Origin: Liolophura sinensis
Taxonomy: Eukaryota > Mollusca > Polyplacophora > Chitonida > Chitonidae
Reading direction: 5' to 3'
NCBI RefSeq assembly: GCF_032854445.1
Contig: NC_088305.1
Location: forward strand, 9,905,717-9,969,716
DNA: 64,000 nucleotides
Shown: piece after piece, positions 45,343 to 57,406 of the stretch
Numbering within the stretch: the first letter of the stretch is position 1
How the letters are laid out: the number at the start of each line of letters is the position of its first letter
Notes under the pieces: generated by a model
Told to the model about the DNA's origin: nothing
Database searches by the model: none
The model's input: the letters and a program-made list of their open reading frames with translations, nothing else
Translations under genes and position numbers: made by a program

Positions 45343-45781
45343 ACAATTCTTAACTCAAACATAGAAACACAAACATTTTGTCCTCAGTGGAAGCTGAATG
45401 TCACCTATTTGTTGGAAGCATGTCATTTGGGCCATTGAAAAAAACGCCTTCCGCAAGACAGGCACATACGCAGCAAATGCAAATAAGTTCCCAAATTTAG
45501 TAATGATGTTGTTGCTAAATGTATAGTAAGAGCATTGTAAAAACTTACATATAGTACACCTACCTGGGCATTGGGAACTTTCCTCACGGGAATGTTATCA
45601 TGTCTTTTAAAGAAAACCGACGAAATTTTCCTATAACCTAACTAGCTTGAAAATAACGATGGAGCCTTTTCCGAAATATGGTGACGAGCACGACGACCCG
45701 TCTGCGTTTGTGTGTGTTGAAGCCCCGTCTTTAGCTACGGGTACAGTATAATGAGCTCTCAATTATGCCGCTTGAGTAATC

Positions 45782-45924
45782 AGCTTTGCGCAGTGGCGGT
45801 ACCATAGCCAATGAGGAAAATCCGAGGCGTGGTTATTGCTAGTTGAAAACTATTCCCAATACCCCGCGCTGGCGGTCTGAAATACGATGGCCGGTCGCTA
45901 TTTTTGGATGCTCTTACGGGAGCA
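45782..45924 (+). ncRNA. U4: U4 snRNA copy 37
   Basis: C108G, as in copy 32; upstream spacer is TATAATGAGCTCTCAATTAT, a mix of both subfamilies. Confidence 0.93.
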
Positions 45925-46363
45925 ACAATTCTTAACTCAAACATAGAAACACAAACATCTTGTCCTCAGTGCAAGCTGAATGTCATCTATTTGTTGGAAG
46001 CATGTCATTTGGGCCATTCAAAAAAACGCCTTCCGCAAGACAGGCACATACACAGCAAATGCAAATAAGTTCTCAAATTTAGTAACGAGGTTGTTGCTAA
46101 ATGTATAGTTAGAGCATTGTAAAAACTTACATATGGTAAAACTTCTCGGCCTTGGGGAATTTTCCTTCCCGGAATGTTATCAGGCATTTGAAAGAAAACC
46201 GAAGAAATTTTCCTATAACCTAACTAGCTTGAAAATATTGATGGGGCCTTTTTTCGAATTATGGTGACGAGCACAACGAACCGTCTGCGTTTGTGTGTGT
46301 TGAAGCCCGTTTTTAGCTACGGGTACACTTGAATGAGCTCTCAATTATGACGCTTGAGTAATC

Positions 46364-46506
46364 AGCTTTGCGCAGTGGCGGTACCATAGCCAATGAGGAA
46401 AATCCGAGGCGTGGTTATTGCTAGTTGAAAACTATTCCCAATACCCCGCGCTGGCGGTCTGAAATACGATCGCCGGTCGCTATTTTTGGATGCTCTTACG
46501 GGAGCA
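46364..46506 (+). ncRNA. U4: U4 snRNA copy 38
   Basis: Consensus sequence. Confidence 0.96.
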
Positions 46507-46939
46507 ACAATTCTTAACTCAAACATAGAAACGCAAACATCTTGTCCTCAGTGCAAGCTGAATGTCATCTATTTGTTGGAAGCATGTCATTTGGGCCATT
46601 CAAAAAAACCCCTTCCGCAAGACAGACACATACGCAGCAAATGCAAATAAGTTCCCAAATTTAGTAATGATGTTGTTGCTAAATGTATAGTCAGAGCATT
46701 GTAAAAACTTACATACACCTCCCGGGGCATGGGGAATTTTCCTCGCAGGAATGTTATCCGATCTTTTAAAGAAAACCGACGAAATTTTCCTATAACCTGA
46801 CTACCTTGAAAATAACGATGGAGCCTTTTCCGAAATATGGTGACGAGCATGACGACCCGTCTGCGTTTGTGTGTGTTGAAGCCCGTCTTTATCTACGGGT
46901 ACAGTATAATAAGCTCTCAATTTTTACGGCTAAGTAATC

Positions 46940-47008
46940 AGCTTTGCGCAGTGGCGGTACCATAGCCAATGAGGAAAATCCGAGGCGTGGTTATTGCTAG
47001 TTGAAAAC
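46940..47008 (+). pseudogene. U4: U4 snRNA copy 39, 5' part, cut by LINE B
   Basis: Nt 1-69 of U4, ending in the target duplication TTGCTAGTTGAAAAC (46994-47008). The rest resumes at 51558 beyond LINE B. Confidence 0.96.
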
Positions 47009-47021
47009 CGGGTTTCTCATA

Positions 47022-47066
47022 CTCCTGCGTAAAAGTGCTTTTAGTAATTGATTACTTTTAGAGGAG
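47022..47066 (+). other. Hairpin in the 5' leader of LINE B
   Basis: CTCCT gcg TAAAAGT (47022-47036) pairs with ACTTTTA g AGGAG (47054-47066) around a 17-nt loop. Twelve base pairs suggest a structured RNA start. Just before it, GGTTTCTC also occurs near the 5' end of U5 snRNA; the match is too short to decide. Confidence 0.5.
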
Positions 47067-47113
47067 AAATCTTTACACGTGCGTTGTACTCCCGCGGGTG
47101 TCAACCTTCGGGT

Positions 47114-47376
47114 AGGGGCCTCCGTGGCTCAGTCGGTTAGCGCGCTAGCGCAGCGTAATGACCCAGGAGCCTCTCACCAATGCGGTCGCTGTGAGTTCAA
47201 GTCCATCTCATGCTGGCTTCCTCTCCGGCCGTAAGTGGGAAGTTCTGACAGCAACCTGCGGATGGTCGTGGGTTTCCCCCGGGCTGTGCCCGGTTTCCAC
47301 CCACCATAATGCTGTCCGTCGTCGTATAAGTGAAATATTCTTGAGTTCGGTGTAAAACACCAATCAAATAAATAAA
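47114..47376 (+). mobile_element. tRNA-derived SINE, full length, with target duplication
   Basis: Flanked by TCAACCTTCGGGT at 47101-47113 and 47377-47389. The head has a perfect A box (TGGCTCAGTCGG) and a near-perfect B box (AGTTCAAGTCC). The body runs GCAACCTGCGGATGGTCGTG, CACCATAATGCTGTCCGTCG, GAAATATTCTTGAGTTCGGT to an AATCAAATAAATAAA tail. It is the best-preserved member in the window and the reference for the LANCL intron copies. Confidence 0.93.
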
Positions 47377-47432
47377 TCAACCTTCGGGTTGGACAGCCTG
47401 TGGGGGAAAAACAGACTTCTTACTTGCAGAAA

Positions 47433-47750
47433 ATGGTGCACGGAGAGCGGCTGCGCCGCACCGTTCGTGTTACGATAAAAGGAGACTATCCGGAACAACT
47501 TGATGTTGCGAAGAAGTTTTTCAGTCATCGTGATGTTGGTGAGTGGCTCCGAATGTGGACAATTGCTATGCCCAGTGGATTACGTTTACGAAAGTGATTT
47601 CAGCCAAATGACCTGTGGACAACATACTTTATTTTGCCTTATGGACCATTCTCTCGAACTGAGCTTTTCACTGACGCCAGGTATGTTCATAGCCCTTTGG
47701 GGTGTTTTTTCTGAAAATAGATATTGTAATTTGTAATAGTTCAATTAATT
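47433..47750 (+). pseudogene. LINE B ORF1 remnant
   Basis: ATG at 47433 reads MVHGERLRRTVRVTIKGDYP, which parallels the ORF1 start of LINE A (RMKHTVRLSLVGHIP). The frame ends at about 47597 and no zinc knuckles follow: most of ORF1 has been deleted. Confidence 0.7.
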
Positions 47751-50700
47751 TTGCAATTATCATTCCATACACTTAACTGCAATGGTTTGCAGCCTGTAGG
47801 CAAACAGTCTGATTTTTTAATGTCATGCAAGCTTCTAAAACTTGATGTAATTTTTTTACAAGAAACACATTTTTCTTCGGATAACGACTTTGACAAGTTC
47901 TTAGTTAACTGGGGAGGGGAAGGTGTTTGTAGTCAGAGGCCACCAAATTCTTGTGGGGTGGCGATTTTATTTCGGCCGGGGTTAGCTCTTAGTATAGAAA
48001 AGGTATTTAGAGATACTGAGGGTAGATACATATATTGTGACTGTTTAATTAGCAACCATCAATTTAGACTCTTTAGTGTGTATGCGACAAACAAGGACAG
48101 TTGTAGGAAGAAATTTTTAGAGTCATTGTCAGATGTTTTGGGGACGGGTCGTAGTATTGTTTTGGCTGGGGATTTTAATTGTGTCTTCAATCTAGACCTA
48201 GATAAGAAAGGCGGAAGTGTACATCGGGGGTTAGTGGGATCGGAAATAGTCAAAAACTTGTGTAATAACTTTAGTTTAGTTGATACTTACCGTCCTGTTT
48301 ACCCTAATGTTCCGGCCACGACCTGGTCCAGCGCTGGTGTATCATGTTTGTTAGATCGTATTTTCCTTTCTTCTTCTCTGGTAAACAATGTATCTTCTGT
48401 ATCCATTTCTCCGGTTTCTTTCTCCGATCACTGTTTTGTGAATTTACAATTGAGCAACTTACCTTCTGTCAAACTGGGACCCGGATATTGGCACTGTAAT
48501 GTTTCTGTACTAAATGACCCTGCTTTGATTTCGGACATGCAAGATTTGTATAGCGTACTCCAAGCTACTGCAGATTTCTCATCTTCTTGGTGGGAAGATT
48601 GTAAAAGCGAGTTCAAGAAGCTGATCATTTTTCATAGTGTGCGGCTCGCCCGTGAGAGATCTGCCGAAGTAAAGATATTACGTGAAAAAATTCGATCCCT
48701 CTATCTTTCCGATGTTAATTCTCCCTTACTTCCCGATCTCAAAAATCAAGTAAGCGCCGTTTTAGAGGCCTATCGTCAAGGCACCAAAATCCGGGCAAAA
48801 GTAAAAGATTTTAATCACGATGACAAAGCTTCCAGTTATTTTTTTAACAAAGTTAAATCGCGAGCTGGTAAAAAGCATATTACTTCCCTGACAGTAAACA
48901 ACAATTCTGTTGTGTACACTGAGGAAATTATTAAGGAAACAAAGAATTATTATTCCGAGTTATTTTCTTCTGAACCTGTGTCTGATACCAATGTTAATTT
49001 TTTCCTATCCGATTTGCCCAAGTTAAACAGTGTTGAGAGAGATTCCTTAGAGGGCCCCATCAATATAGATGAGGTACGTTCGGCAGTTAAAGCCATGAAC
49101 AATTATAGTTCACCTGGCTCGGACGGACTTCCTAAGGAGTTTTATGCCTCCTTTTTAGACTTGTTTGGTCTTGACTTTGTAAACTTTGTCAATAACTGCT
49201 TTCAAAACAAATCCCTTAGTTCATCTCAGTTGCTATCTTACATTACTTTAATTTGTAAAGATAAGGATCGCGCAGATAACCTTAAGTTTTGGCGTCCTAT
49301 TTCTCTATTAAATGTTGATTATAAAATTATTTCCAAAGTGTTGTGTAATAGGTTACGTAATGTTCTATCGTTAATTATTCATTTGGATCAAACCTGTTCT
49401 GTTCCCGGTAGAGCAATCACAGATAATGTTCATTTATTGAGTTCTATTATAGATTATCTCAACCAAAAACATATGGGTGGTATTTTTTTTTCTATAGATA
49501 ACGAAAAAGCATTTGATAGGGTTAATCATGATTATTTGTTTAAGGTACTCGAGGCATTTAATTTTGGTCCTCAGTTCATTTCATGGATTAAGCTTTTGTA
49601 TAATGGCGCTACAGCACCTGTGTTGGTTAACGGCTTTATATCTCCCGACTTTCCTTTGTCAAGAGGAGTTCATCAGGGGTGTCCTTTAAGCCCGCTATTG
49701 TATGTGCTATCTTTAGAACCTCTGTTAAACAAGATACGTTCTTCGGATGATATTCATGGTGTTAAATTACCAGGTTACAAGCATTATGTAAGGTTATCTG
49801 CTTTCGCTGATGATGTGTCGTGTACCGTTACCTCACGATTATCAGTTGTTAAAATTTTAAATCTTTGTAAATTATTTGAAAGTGCTTCTGGGTCAAAAGT
49901 CAACATGTTAAAAACTAAAGCATTATGGGTTGGGTTATGGACAAATTGTACCGATACACCTTTCGGCATAAGCTGGATAAATAATGTGCATAAATTTTTG
50001 GGGGTTTATCTGGGGTCGGATGGTGTAGAAGGTGTTTATGAGGAAAACTGGGGCGGTACTTTTAAGAAACTATCCAAGATACTTAATTTATGGAAAATGA
50101 GAGAATTGTCATTTAGAGGTAAAGCCGTTTTACTTCACAGTTTGGCACTTAGTAAGCTGTGGTATGTGGCTAACTTAGTTCCCATAAGTAATGCGTATAT
50201 AAAACAGTTTGAGCAGTTAGAGTTTTCGCTTTTTTGGGGAGGACATGGACTTGTTAAGCGAGAGGTACTATATCGGCCAGTCTCGTTGGGAGGTTATAAA
50301 CTTGTTTGTATTAGGGCAAAAATTAAAGCCTTATACTTAATGCATATTAAACGACTAGTTACTTTGTATGAATCAGCTGATTGACCTAGGTGGATATACT
50401 TTGCTGTGTACTGGATAGGGTTGGATGTCCGGCGGCTTTGTCCGTCTATGGCGTCCAACCTTATGCCACATTCCTCCTTTTCACCATTATTTTACCGACA
50501 GATGTTGTTAGCTTTTAAAGATTTTTCTTCCCAACATCCAGATGTGAACATACTTAACTGCTATGTGTACAATACAATAGTTAAGGCCATAGCTGTACCT
50601 AACAAGATATATCGCATGTTCGTCTACATAGACTTTTCCATTGTTTGGAAAACCATTAGCTGTGACATTTTAGCTAACAATGTTCGAGATTTTTTATACA

Positions 50701-51195
50701 AATGCGTAAATCAGATTCTGTACACCAATGTTTTTTTTACAACGCATATGTAGCTGGCCACGTCCTATTAAGTGTTCCTTTTGTTCTGTAGGCCGAGAAG
50801 ATTTAAATCACTTGTTTTTCTTTTGTCCTTCGGTTCGGCCTTTGTGGCGTGGTCTAGAAGCTTTGTTCTTTGATATTACATCCCAAAGGGTGTTTATTAC
50901 TTGCAAAATGGTATCCTTTTTTCTTTTCGTTCAACATCCTAACAGATATGTCAACCGACTACTTATTTATTTACTTGCTGAACTCAAGTGGACGATATGG
51001 AAAACAAGAAACTCCTGTAAATACCAACGACAGCTTTGTTCTTCCCGATCGATTATAAATATGTTTTTTGCATCCATTAGATACAGAACTCGTCTAGATT
51101 TTCGTAGGTTGCCTCGTAAAGTTTTTGTTTCTCAATGGTGCATCGGGAATGTTCTGTGCAGAATGGATGGACAAACACTAGTGATAAATTACTAA
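47751..51195 (+). pseudogene. LINE B ORF2: endonuclease and reverse transcriptase
   Basis: Endonuclease residues all present: LNCNGL, VIFLQETHFSS, LAGDFNCVF, SCLLDRIFLSSS and SFSDHCFVNLQ. RT: SPGSDGLPKEFYASF, LKFWRPISLLNVDYKIISKV, QTCSVPGRAITDN, SIDNEKAFDRVNHDYLF, RGVHQGCPLSPLLYVL and catalytic SAFADDVSC (FADD at 49803-49814). The start ATG seen in LINE A is lost (TTGCAATTATCATTC). A TGA at 50382 replaces a Cys codon kept in the inverted copy, and a frameshift near 50735 follows. The C-terminal part has CSFCSVGREDLNHLFFFC (CX2CX7HX4C). Confidence 0.94.
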
Positions 51196-51557
51196 TTCTT
51201 GGCTCTTGCGCTGCTTCTCTTATATGTACTTACCTTATTGGGCAGAAGGTCGTCCTAGTATATCATGTAGTAGTTTTATACTTACTCTTAACAGATATTC
51301 CTTGATATTCATATTGTTTACCTGGTAACAAACCCTACTGACTGTGTCAGTCTCTTGGTGGCCTTTCTTTTCCTTTAACCTGTTTGGTAACCTGAAATGA
51401 AAAATTAATACTTTGTACAAATCTGTACAAAAGTGTACGATAAAGAACAATATCTGTATATTGATGTATCCATAGAGATACTTTTAATCCATATACATTT
51501 TATCTATACTTCATTTAAATTCATTAGAATAAAGTTTTACTAAAGAAAAAAAAAATT
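51196..51557 (+). other. LINE B 3' UTR and A-rich tail
   Basis: Non-coding, with AATAAAG at 51529 shortly before the A-rich tail that precedes the target duplication. Confidence 0.75.
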
Positions 51558-51646
51558 TTGCTAGTTGAAAACTATTCCCCATACCCCGCGCTGGCGGTCT
51601 GAAATACGATCGCCGGTCGCTATTTTTGGATGCTCTTACGGGAGCA
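51558..51646 (+). pseudogene. U4: U4 snRNA copy 39, 3' part, after LINE B
   Basis: Begins with the second copy of TTGCTAGTTGAAAAC (51558-51572) and carries nt 55-143, with A77C. Sm site and 3' hairpin are intact but separated from the promoter. Confidence 0.95.
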
Positions 51647-52078
51647 ACAATTCTTAACTCAAACATAGAAACACAAACATCTTGTCCTCAGTGCAATCTA
51701 AATGTCATCTATTTGTTGGAAGCATGTCATTTGGGCCATTCAAAAAACGCCTTCCGCAAGACAGGCACATATGCAGCAAATGCAAATAAGTTCCCAAATT
51801 TCGTACAGATGTTGTTGCTAAATGTAAAGTCAGAGCATTGTAAAAACTTACATACACCTCCCGGGGCCTGGGGAGTATTCCTCGGCGTAATGTTTTCAGG
51901 TCTTTTAAAGAAAAACAACGAAAATTTCAAAAAATTAAACTAGCTTGAAAATAACAATGCAGCCTTTTCCAAAATATGGTGACGAGCACAACGACCCATC
52001 TGCGTTTGTGTGTGTTGAAGCCCGTCTTTAGCTACGGGTACAGTATAATGAGCTCTGAATTTTTACGGCTGAGTAATC

Positions 52079-52221
52079 AGCTTTGCGCAGTGGCGGTACC
52101 ATAGCCAATGAGGAAAATCCGAGGCGTGGTTATTGCTAGTTGAAAACTATTCCCAATACCCCGCGCTGGCGGTCTGAAATACGATCGCCGGTCGCCATTT
52201 TTGGATGCTCTTACGGGAGCA
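52079..52221 (+). ncRNA. U4: U4 snRNA copy 40
   Basis: T118C at the 5' edge of the Sm site. Confidence 0.94.
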
Positions 52222-52659
52222 ACAATTCTTAACTCAAACATACAAACACAAACATCTTGTCCTCAGTGCAAGCTGAATGTCATCTATTTGTTGGAAACAT
52301 GTCATTTGGGCCATTCAAAAAAACGCCTTCCGCAAGACAGGCACATATGCAGCAAATGCAAATCAGTTCCAAAATTTAGTACTGATGTTGTTGCTAAATG
52401 TATAGTCAGAGCATTGTAAAAACTTACATATAGTACCCCTCTCGGAGCATGGGGAATTTTCCTCGCCGGAGTTTTATCAGGTCTTTTAAAGAAAACCGAC
52501 GAAATTTTACTATAACCTGACTACCTTGAAAATAACGATGAAGCCTTTTCTGAAATATGGTGACAAGCACGACGACCCGTCTGCGTTTGTGTGTGTTGAA
52601 GCCCGTCTTTAGCTACGGGTACAGTATAATGAGCTCTCAATTTTTACGGCTGAGTAATC

Positions 52660-52802
52660 AGCTTTGCGCAGTGGCGGTACCATAGCCAATGAGGAAAATC
52701 CGAGGCGTGGTTATTGCTAGTTGAAAACTATTCCCAATACCCCGCGATGGCGGTCTGAAATACGATCGCCGGTCGCTATTTTTGGATGCTCTTACGGGAG
52801 CA
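52660..52802 (+). ncRNA. U4: U4 snRNA copy 41
   Basis: C88A, outside paired regions. Confidence 0.94.
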
Positions 52803-53235
52803 ACAATTCTTAACTCAAACATAGAAACACAAACATCTTGTCATCAGTGCAAGCTGAATGTCATCTATTTGTTGGAAACATGTCATTTGGGCCATTCAAA
52901 AAAACGGCCTTCCGCAAGACAGGCACATACGCAGCAAATGCAAATAAGTTTCCAAATTTCGTACAGATGTTGTTGCTAAATGTAAAGTCAGAGCATTGTA
53001 AAAACTTACATACACCTCCCGGGGCCTGGGCAGTATTCCTTGGCGTAATGTTATCAGGTCTTTTTAAGAAAAAAGCGAAAATTTCAAAAAATTAAACTAG
53101 CTTGAAAATAACAATGCAGCCATTTACGAAATATGCTGATGAGCACGACAACCCGATTGCTTCTGTGTGTGTAAAAGCCCGTCTTTAGCTACGGGTACAG
53201 TATAATGAGCTCTCAATTTTTACGGCTGAGTATTC

Positions 53236-53378
53236 AGCTTTGCGCAATGGCGGTACCATAGCCAATGAGGAAAATCCGAGGCGTGGTTATTGCTAGTTGA
53301 AAACTATTCCCAATACCCCGCGCTGGCGGTCTGAAATACCATCGCCGGTCGCTATTTTTGGATGCTCTTACGGGAGCA
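53236..53378 (+). ncRNA. U4: U4 snRNA copy 42
   Basis: G12A in the U6 stem II region and G105C in the central hairpin. Confidence 0.92.
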
Positions 53379-53816
53379 ACAATTCTTAACTCAAACATAG
53401 AAACACAAACATCTTGTCCTCAGTGCAAGCTAAATGTCATCTATTTGTTGGAAGCATGTCATTTGGGGCATTCAAAAAAACGCCTTCCGCAAGACAGGCA
53501 CATATGCAGCAAATGCAAATAAGTTCCCAAATTTCGTACTGATGTTGTTGCTAAATGTATAGTCAGAGCATTGTAAAAACTTACATATAGTACACCTCCC
53601 GGGGCATGGGGAATTTTCCTCGCCGGAATTTTATCAGGTCTTTTAAAGAAAACCGACGAAATTTTCCTATAACCTAACTACCTTGAAAATAACGACAGAG
53701 CCTTTTACGAATTATGGTGACAAGCACGACGACCCATCTGCGTTTGTGTGTGTTGAAACACGTCTTTAGCTACGGGTACAGTATAATGAGCTCTGAATTT
53801 TTACGGCTGAGTAGTC

Positions 53817-53959
53817 AGCTTTGCGCAGTGGCGGTACCATAGCCAATGAGGAAAATCCGAGGCGTGGTTATTGCTAGTTGAAAACTATTCCCAATACCCC
53901 GCGCTGGCGGTCTGAAATACGATCGCCGGTCGCTATTTTTGGATGCTCTTACGGGAGCA
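53817..53959 (+). ncRNA. U4: U4 snRNA copy 43
   Basis: Consensus sequence. Confidence 0.96.
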
Positions 53960-54390
53960 ACAATTCTTAACTCAAACATACAAACACAAACATCTTGTCC
54001 TCAGTGCAAGCTGAATGTCATCTATTTGTTGGAAACATGTCATTTGGGCCATTCAAAAAACGCCTTCCGCAAGAGAGGCACATATGCAGCAAATGCAAAT
54101 ACGTTCCCAAATTTCGTACATATGTTGTTGCTAAATGTATAGTCAGAGCATTGTAAAAACTTACATACACCTCCCGGGGCCTGGGCAGTATTCCTTGACG
54201 TAATGTTATCAGGTCTTTTTAAGAAAAAAGCGAAAATTTCAAAAAATTAAACTAGCTTGAAAATAACAATGCAGCCATTTACGAAATATGCTGATGAGCA
54301 CGACAACCCGATTGCGTCTGTGTGTGTAAAAGCCCGTCTTTAGCTACGGGTACAGTATAATGAGCTCTGAATTTTTACGGCTGAGTATTC

Positions 54391-54533
54391 AGCTTTGCGC
54401 AATGGCGGTACCATAGCCAATGAGGAAAATCCGAGGCGTGGTTATTGCTAGTTGAAAACTATTCCCAATACCCCGCGATGGCGGTCTGAAATACGATCGC
54501 CGGTCGCTATTTTTGGATGCTCTTACGGGAGCA
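54391..54533 (+). ncRNA. U4: U4 snRNA copy 44
   Basis: G12A and C88A. Confidence 0.92.
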
Positions 54534-54971
54534 ACAATTCTTAACTCAAACATAGAAACACAAACATCTTGTCCTCAGTGCAAGCTGAATGTCATCTATT
54601 TGTTGTAAACATGTCATTTGCGCCATTCAAAAAAACGCCTTCCGCAAGAGAGGCACATATGCAGCAAATGCAAATAAGTTCCCAAATTTCGTACATATGT
54701 TGTTGCTAAATGTATAGTCAGAGCATTGTAAAACCTTACATATAGTACCCCTCTCGGAGCATGGGGAATTTTCCTCGCCGGAGTTTTATCAGGTCTTTTA
54801 AAGAAAACCGACGAAATTTTACTATAACCTGACTACCTTGAAAATAACGATGAAGCCTTTTCTGAAATATGGTGACAAGCACGACGACCCGTCTGCGTTT
54901 GTGTGTGTTGAAGCCCGTCTTTAGCTTCGGGTACAGTATAATGAGCTCTCACTTTTAACGGCTGAGTAATC

Positions 54972-55114
54972 AGCTTTGCGCAGTGGCGGTACCATAGCCA
55001 ATGAGGAAAATCCGAGGCGTGGTTATTGCTAGTTGAAAACTATTCCCAATACCCCGCGCTGGCGGTCTGAAATACCATCGCCGGTCGCTATATTTTGATG
55101 CTCTTACGGGAGCA
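54972..55114 (+). ncRNA. U4: U4 snRNA copy 45
   Basis: G105C; T121A and G125T change the Sm site to TATATTTTGA. Confidence 0.91.
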
Positions 55115-55526
55115 ACAATTCTTAACTCAAACATAGAAACACAAACATCTTGTCCTCAGTGCAAGCTAAATGTCATCTATTTGTTGGAAGCATGTCATTT
55201 GGGCCATTCAAAAAAACGCCTTCCGCAAGACAGGCACATATGCAGCAAATGCAAATAAGTTCCCAAATTTAGTACTGATGTTGTTGCTAAATGTATAGTC
55301 AGAGCCTCCCGGCGCATGGGGAGTATTCCTCGGCGTAATGTTTTCAGGTCTTTTAAAGAAAAACAACAAAAATTTCAAAAAATTAAACTAGCTTGAAAAT
55401 AACAATGCAGCCTTTTCCAAAATATAGTGACAAGCACAACGACCCGTCTGCGTTTGTGTGTGTTGAAGCCCGTCTTTAGCTACGGGTACAGTTGAACGAG
55501 CTCTGAATTTTTACGGCTGAGTAATC

Positions 55527-55669
55527 AGCTTTGCGCAGTGGCGGTACCATAGCCAATGAGGAAAATCCGAGGCGTGGTTATTGCTAGTTGAAAACTATTC
55601 CCAATACCCCGCGCTGGCGGTCTGAAATACGATCGCCGGTCGCTATTTTTGGATGCTCTTACGGGAGCA
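55527..55669 (+). ncRNA. U4: U4 snRNA copy 46
   Basis: Consensus RNA after a 555-bp unit that lost about 26 bp of spacer. Confidence 0.96.
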
Positions 55670-56107
55670 ACAATTCTTAACTCAAACATAGAAACACAAA
55701 CATCTTGTGCTCAGTGCAAGCTGAATGTCATCTGTTTGTTGGAAACATGTCATTTGGGCCATTCAAAAAAACGCCTTCCGCAAGACAGGCACATACGCAG
55801 CAAATGCAAATAAGTTCCCAAATTTCGTACTGATGTTGTTGCTAAATGTATAGTCAGAGCATTGTAAAAACTTACATATAGTACACCTCCCGGGGCATGG
55901 GGAATTTTCCTCGCCGGAATTTTATCAGGTCTTTTAAAGAAAACCGACGAAATTTTCCAATAACCTAACTACCTTGAAAATAACGACAGAGCCTTTTACG
56001 AATTATGGTGACAAGCACAACGACCCATCTGCGTTTGTGTGTGTTGAAACCCGTCTTTAGCTACGGGTACAGTATATTGAGCTCTCAATTTTTACGGCTG
56101 AGTAATC

Positions 56108-56250
56108 AGCTTTGCGCAGTGGCGGTACCATAGCCAATGAGGAAAATCCGAGGCGTGGTTATTGCTAGTTGAAAACTATTCCCAATACCCCGCGCTGGCG
56201 GTCTGAAATACGATCGCCGGTCGCTATTTTTGGATGGTCTTACGGGAGCA
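56108..56250 (+). ncRNA. U4: U4 snRNA copy 47
   Basis: C130G in the 3' stem. Confidence 0.94.
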
Positions 56251-56680
56251 ACAATTCTTAACTCAAACATACAAACACAAACATCTTGTCCTCAGTGCAA
56301 GCTGAATGTCATCTATTTGTTGGAAACATGTCATTTGGGCCATTCAAAAAACGCCTTCCGCAAGAGAGGCACATATGCAGCAAATGCAAATACGTTCCCA
56401 AATTTCGTACATATGTTGTTGCTAAATGTATAGTCAGAGCATTGTAAAAACTTACATACACCTCCGGGGCCTGAGCAGTATTCCTTGGCGTAATGTTATC
56501 AGGTCTTTTTAAGAAAAAAGCGAAAATTTCAAAAAATTAAACTAGCTTGAAAATAACAATGCAGCCATTTACGAAATATGCTGATGAGCACGACAACCCG
56601 ATTGCGTCTGTGTGTGTAAAAGCCCGTCTTTAGCTACGGGTACAGTATAATGAGCTCTCAATTTTTACGGCTGAGTATTC

Positions 56681-56823
56681 AGCTTTGCGCAGTGGCGGTA
56701 CCATAGCCAATGAGGAAAATCCGAGGCGTGGTTATTGCTAGTTGAAAACTATTCCCAATACCCCGCGCTGGCGGTCTGAAATACGATCGCCGGTCGCCAT
56801 TATTGGATGCTCTTACGGGAGCA
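56681..56823 (+). ncRNA. U4: U4 snRNA copy 48
   Basis: T118C and T122A interrupt the Sm site. Confidence 0.92.
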
Positions 56824-57263
56824 ACAATTCTTAACTCAAACATAGAAACACAAACATCTTGTCCTCAGTGCAAGCTGAATGTCATCTATTTGTTGCAAGC
56901 ATGTCATCTGGGCCATATAAAAAAACGCCTTCTGCCAGACAGGCACATATGCAGCAAATACAAATAAGTTCCCAAATTTAGTACTGATGTTGTTGCTAAA
57001 TGTATAGTCAGAGCATTGTAAAAACTTACATATAGTACACCTCCCGGGGCATGGGGAATTTTCCTCGCCGGAATTTTATCAGGTCTTTTAAAGAAAAACC
57101 GACGAAATTTTCCTGTAACCTGACTACCTTAAAAACAACGATGGATCCTTTTCTGAAATATGGTGACAAGTACGACGACCCGTCTGTGTTTGTGTGTGTT
57201 GAAGCCCGTCTTTAGCTACGGGTACAGTATAATGAGCTCTCAATTTTTACGGCTGATTAAATC

Positions 57264-57406
57264 AGCTTTGCGCAGTGGCGGTACCATAGCCAATGAGGAA
57301 AATCCGAGGCGTGGTTATTGCTAGTTGAAAACTATTCCCAATACCCCGCGCTGGCGGTCTAAAATACGATCGCCGGTCGCTATTTTTGGATGCTCTTACG
57401 GGAGCA
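57264..57406 (+). ncRNA. U4: U4 snRNA copy 49
   Basis: G98A in the central loop. Confidence 0.94.

Larger units (their letters stand above)
24877..47008 (+). repeat. U4 snRNA tandem array, left block (copies 1-39)
   Basis: Head-to-tail units of 576-582 bp, each with one U4. The spacer reads in order: 3'-box-like AAACATAGA, TTGTCCTCAGTGCAAGCTGA, CATTTGGGCCATT, octamer ATGCAAAT, CCTCCCGGGGCATGGGG, ATAACCTAACTAGCTTGAAA, ATGGAGCC..., GTTGAAGCCCCGTCTTTAGC, TACGGGTACAGTTGAATGAG. This block mostly has TTGAATGAGCTCTCAATTAT before U4. Trimers of 1741 bp (copies 2-4/5-7; 15-17/18-20) and longer duplicated blocks occur inside. Confidence 0.97.
47009..51557 (+). mobile_element. LINE B: Tx1-like non-LTR retrotransposon inside a U4 gene
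   Basis: Bounded by the 15-bp target duplication TTGCTAGTTGAAAAC and ending in an A-rich tail (TACTAAAGAAAAAAAAAATT). Order: 5' leader with a hairpin, nested SINE, a short ORF1 remnant, a long ORF2, then a 3' UTR of about 360 bp. ORF2 is about 1150 residues with few lesions, so the insertion is recent. The same family left the inverted piece at 11215-14690; LINE A is a more distant relative. Confidence 0.95.

Noticed and set aside
46587-46850. Minus-strand frames of 60-93 codons in the array spacer
   Set aside because: They change length between units through indels and have no recognisable domain; antisense shadows of the spacer.
47114-47210. Possible tRNA gene
   Set aside because: A and B boxes are present, but the body and tail are those of a SINE with target duplications, and no tRNA cloverleaf is complete.
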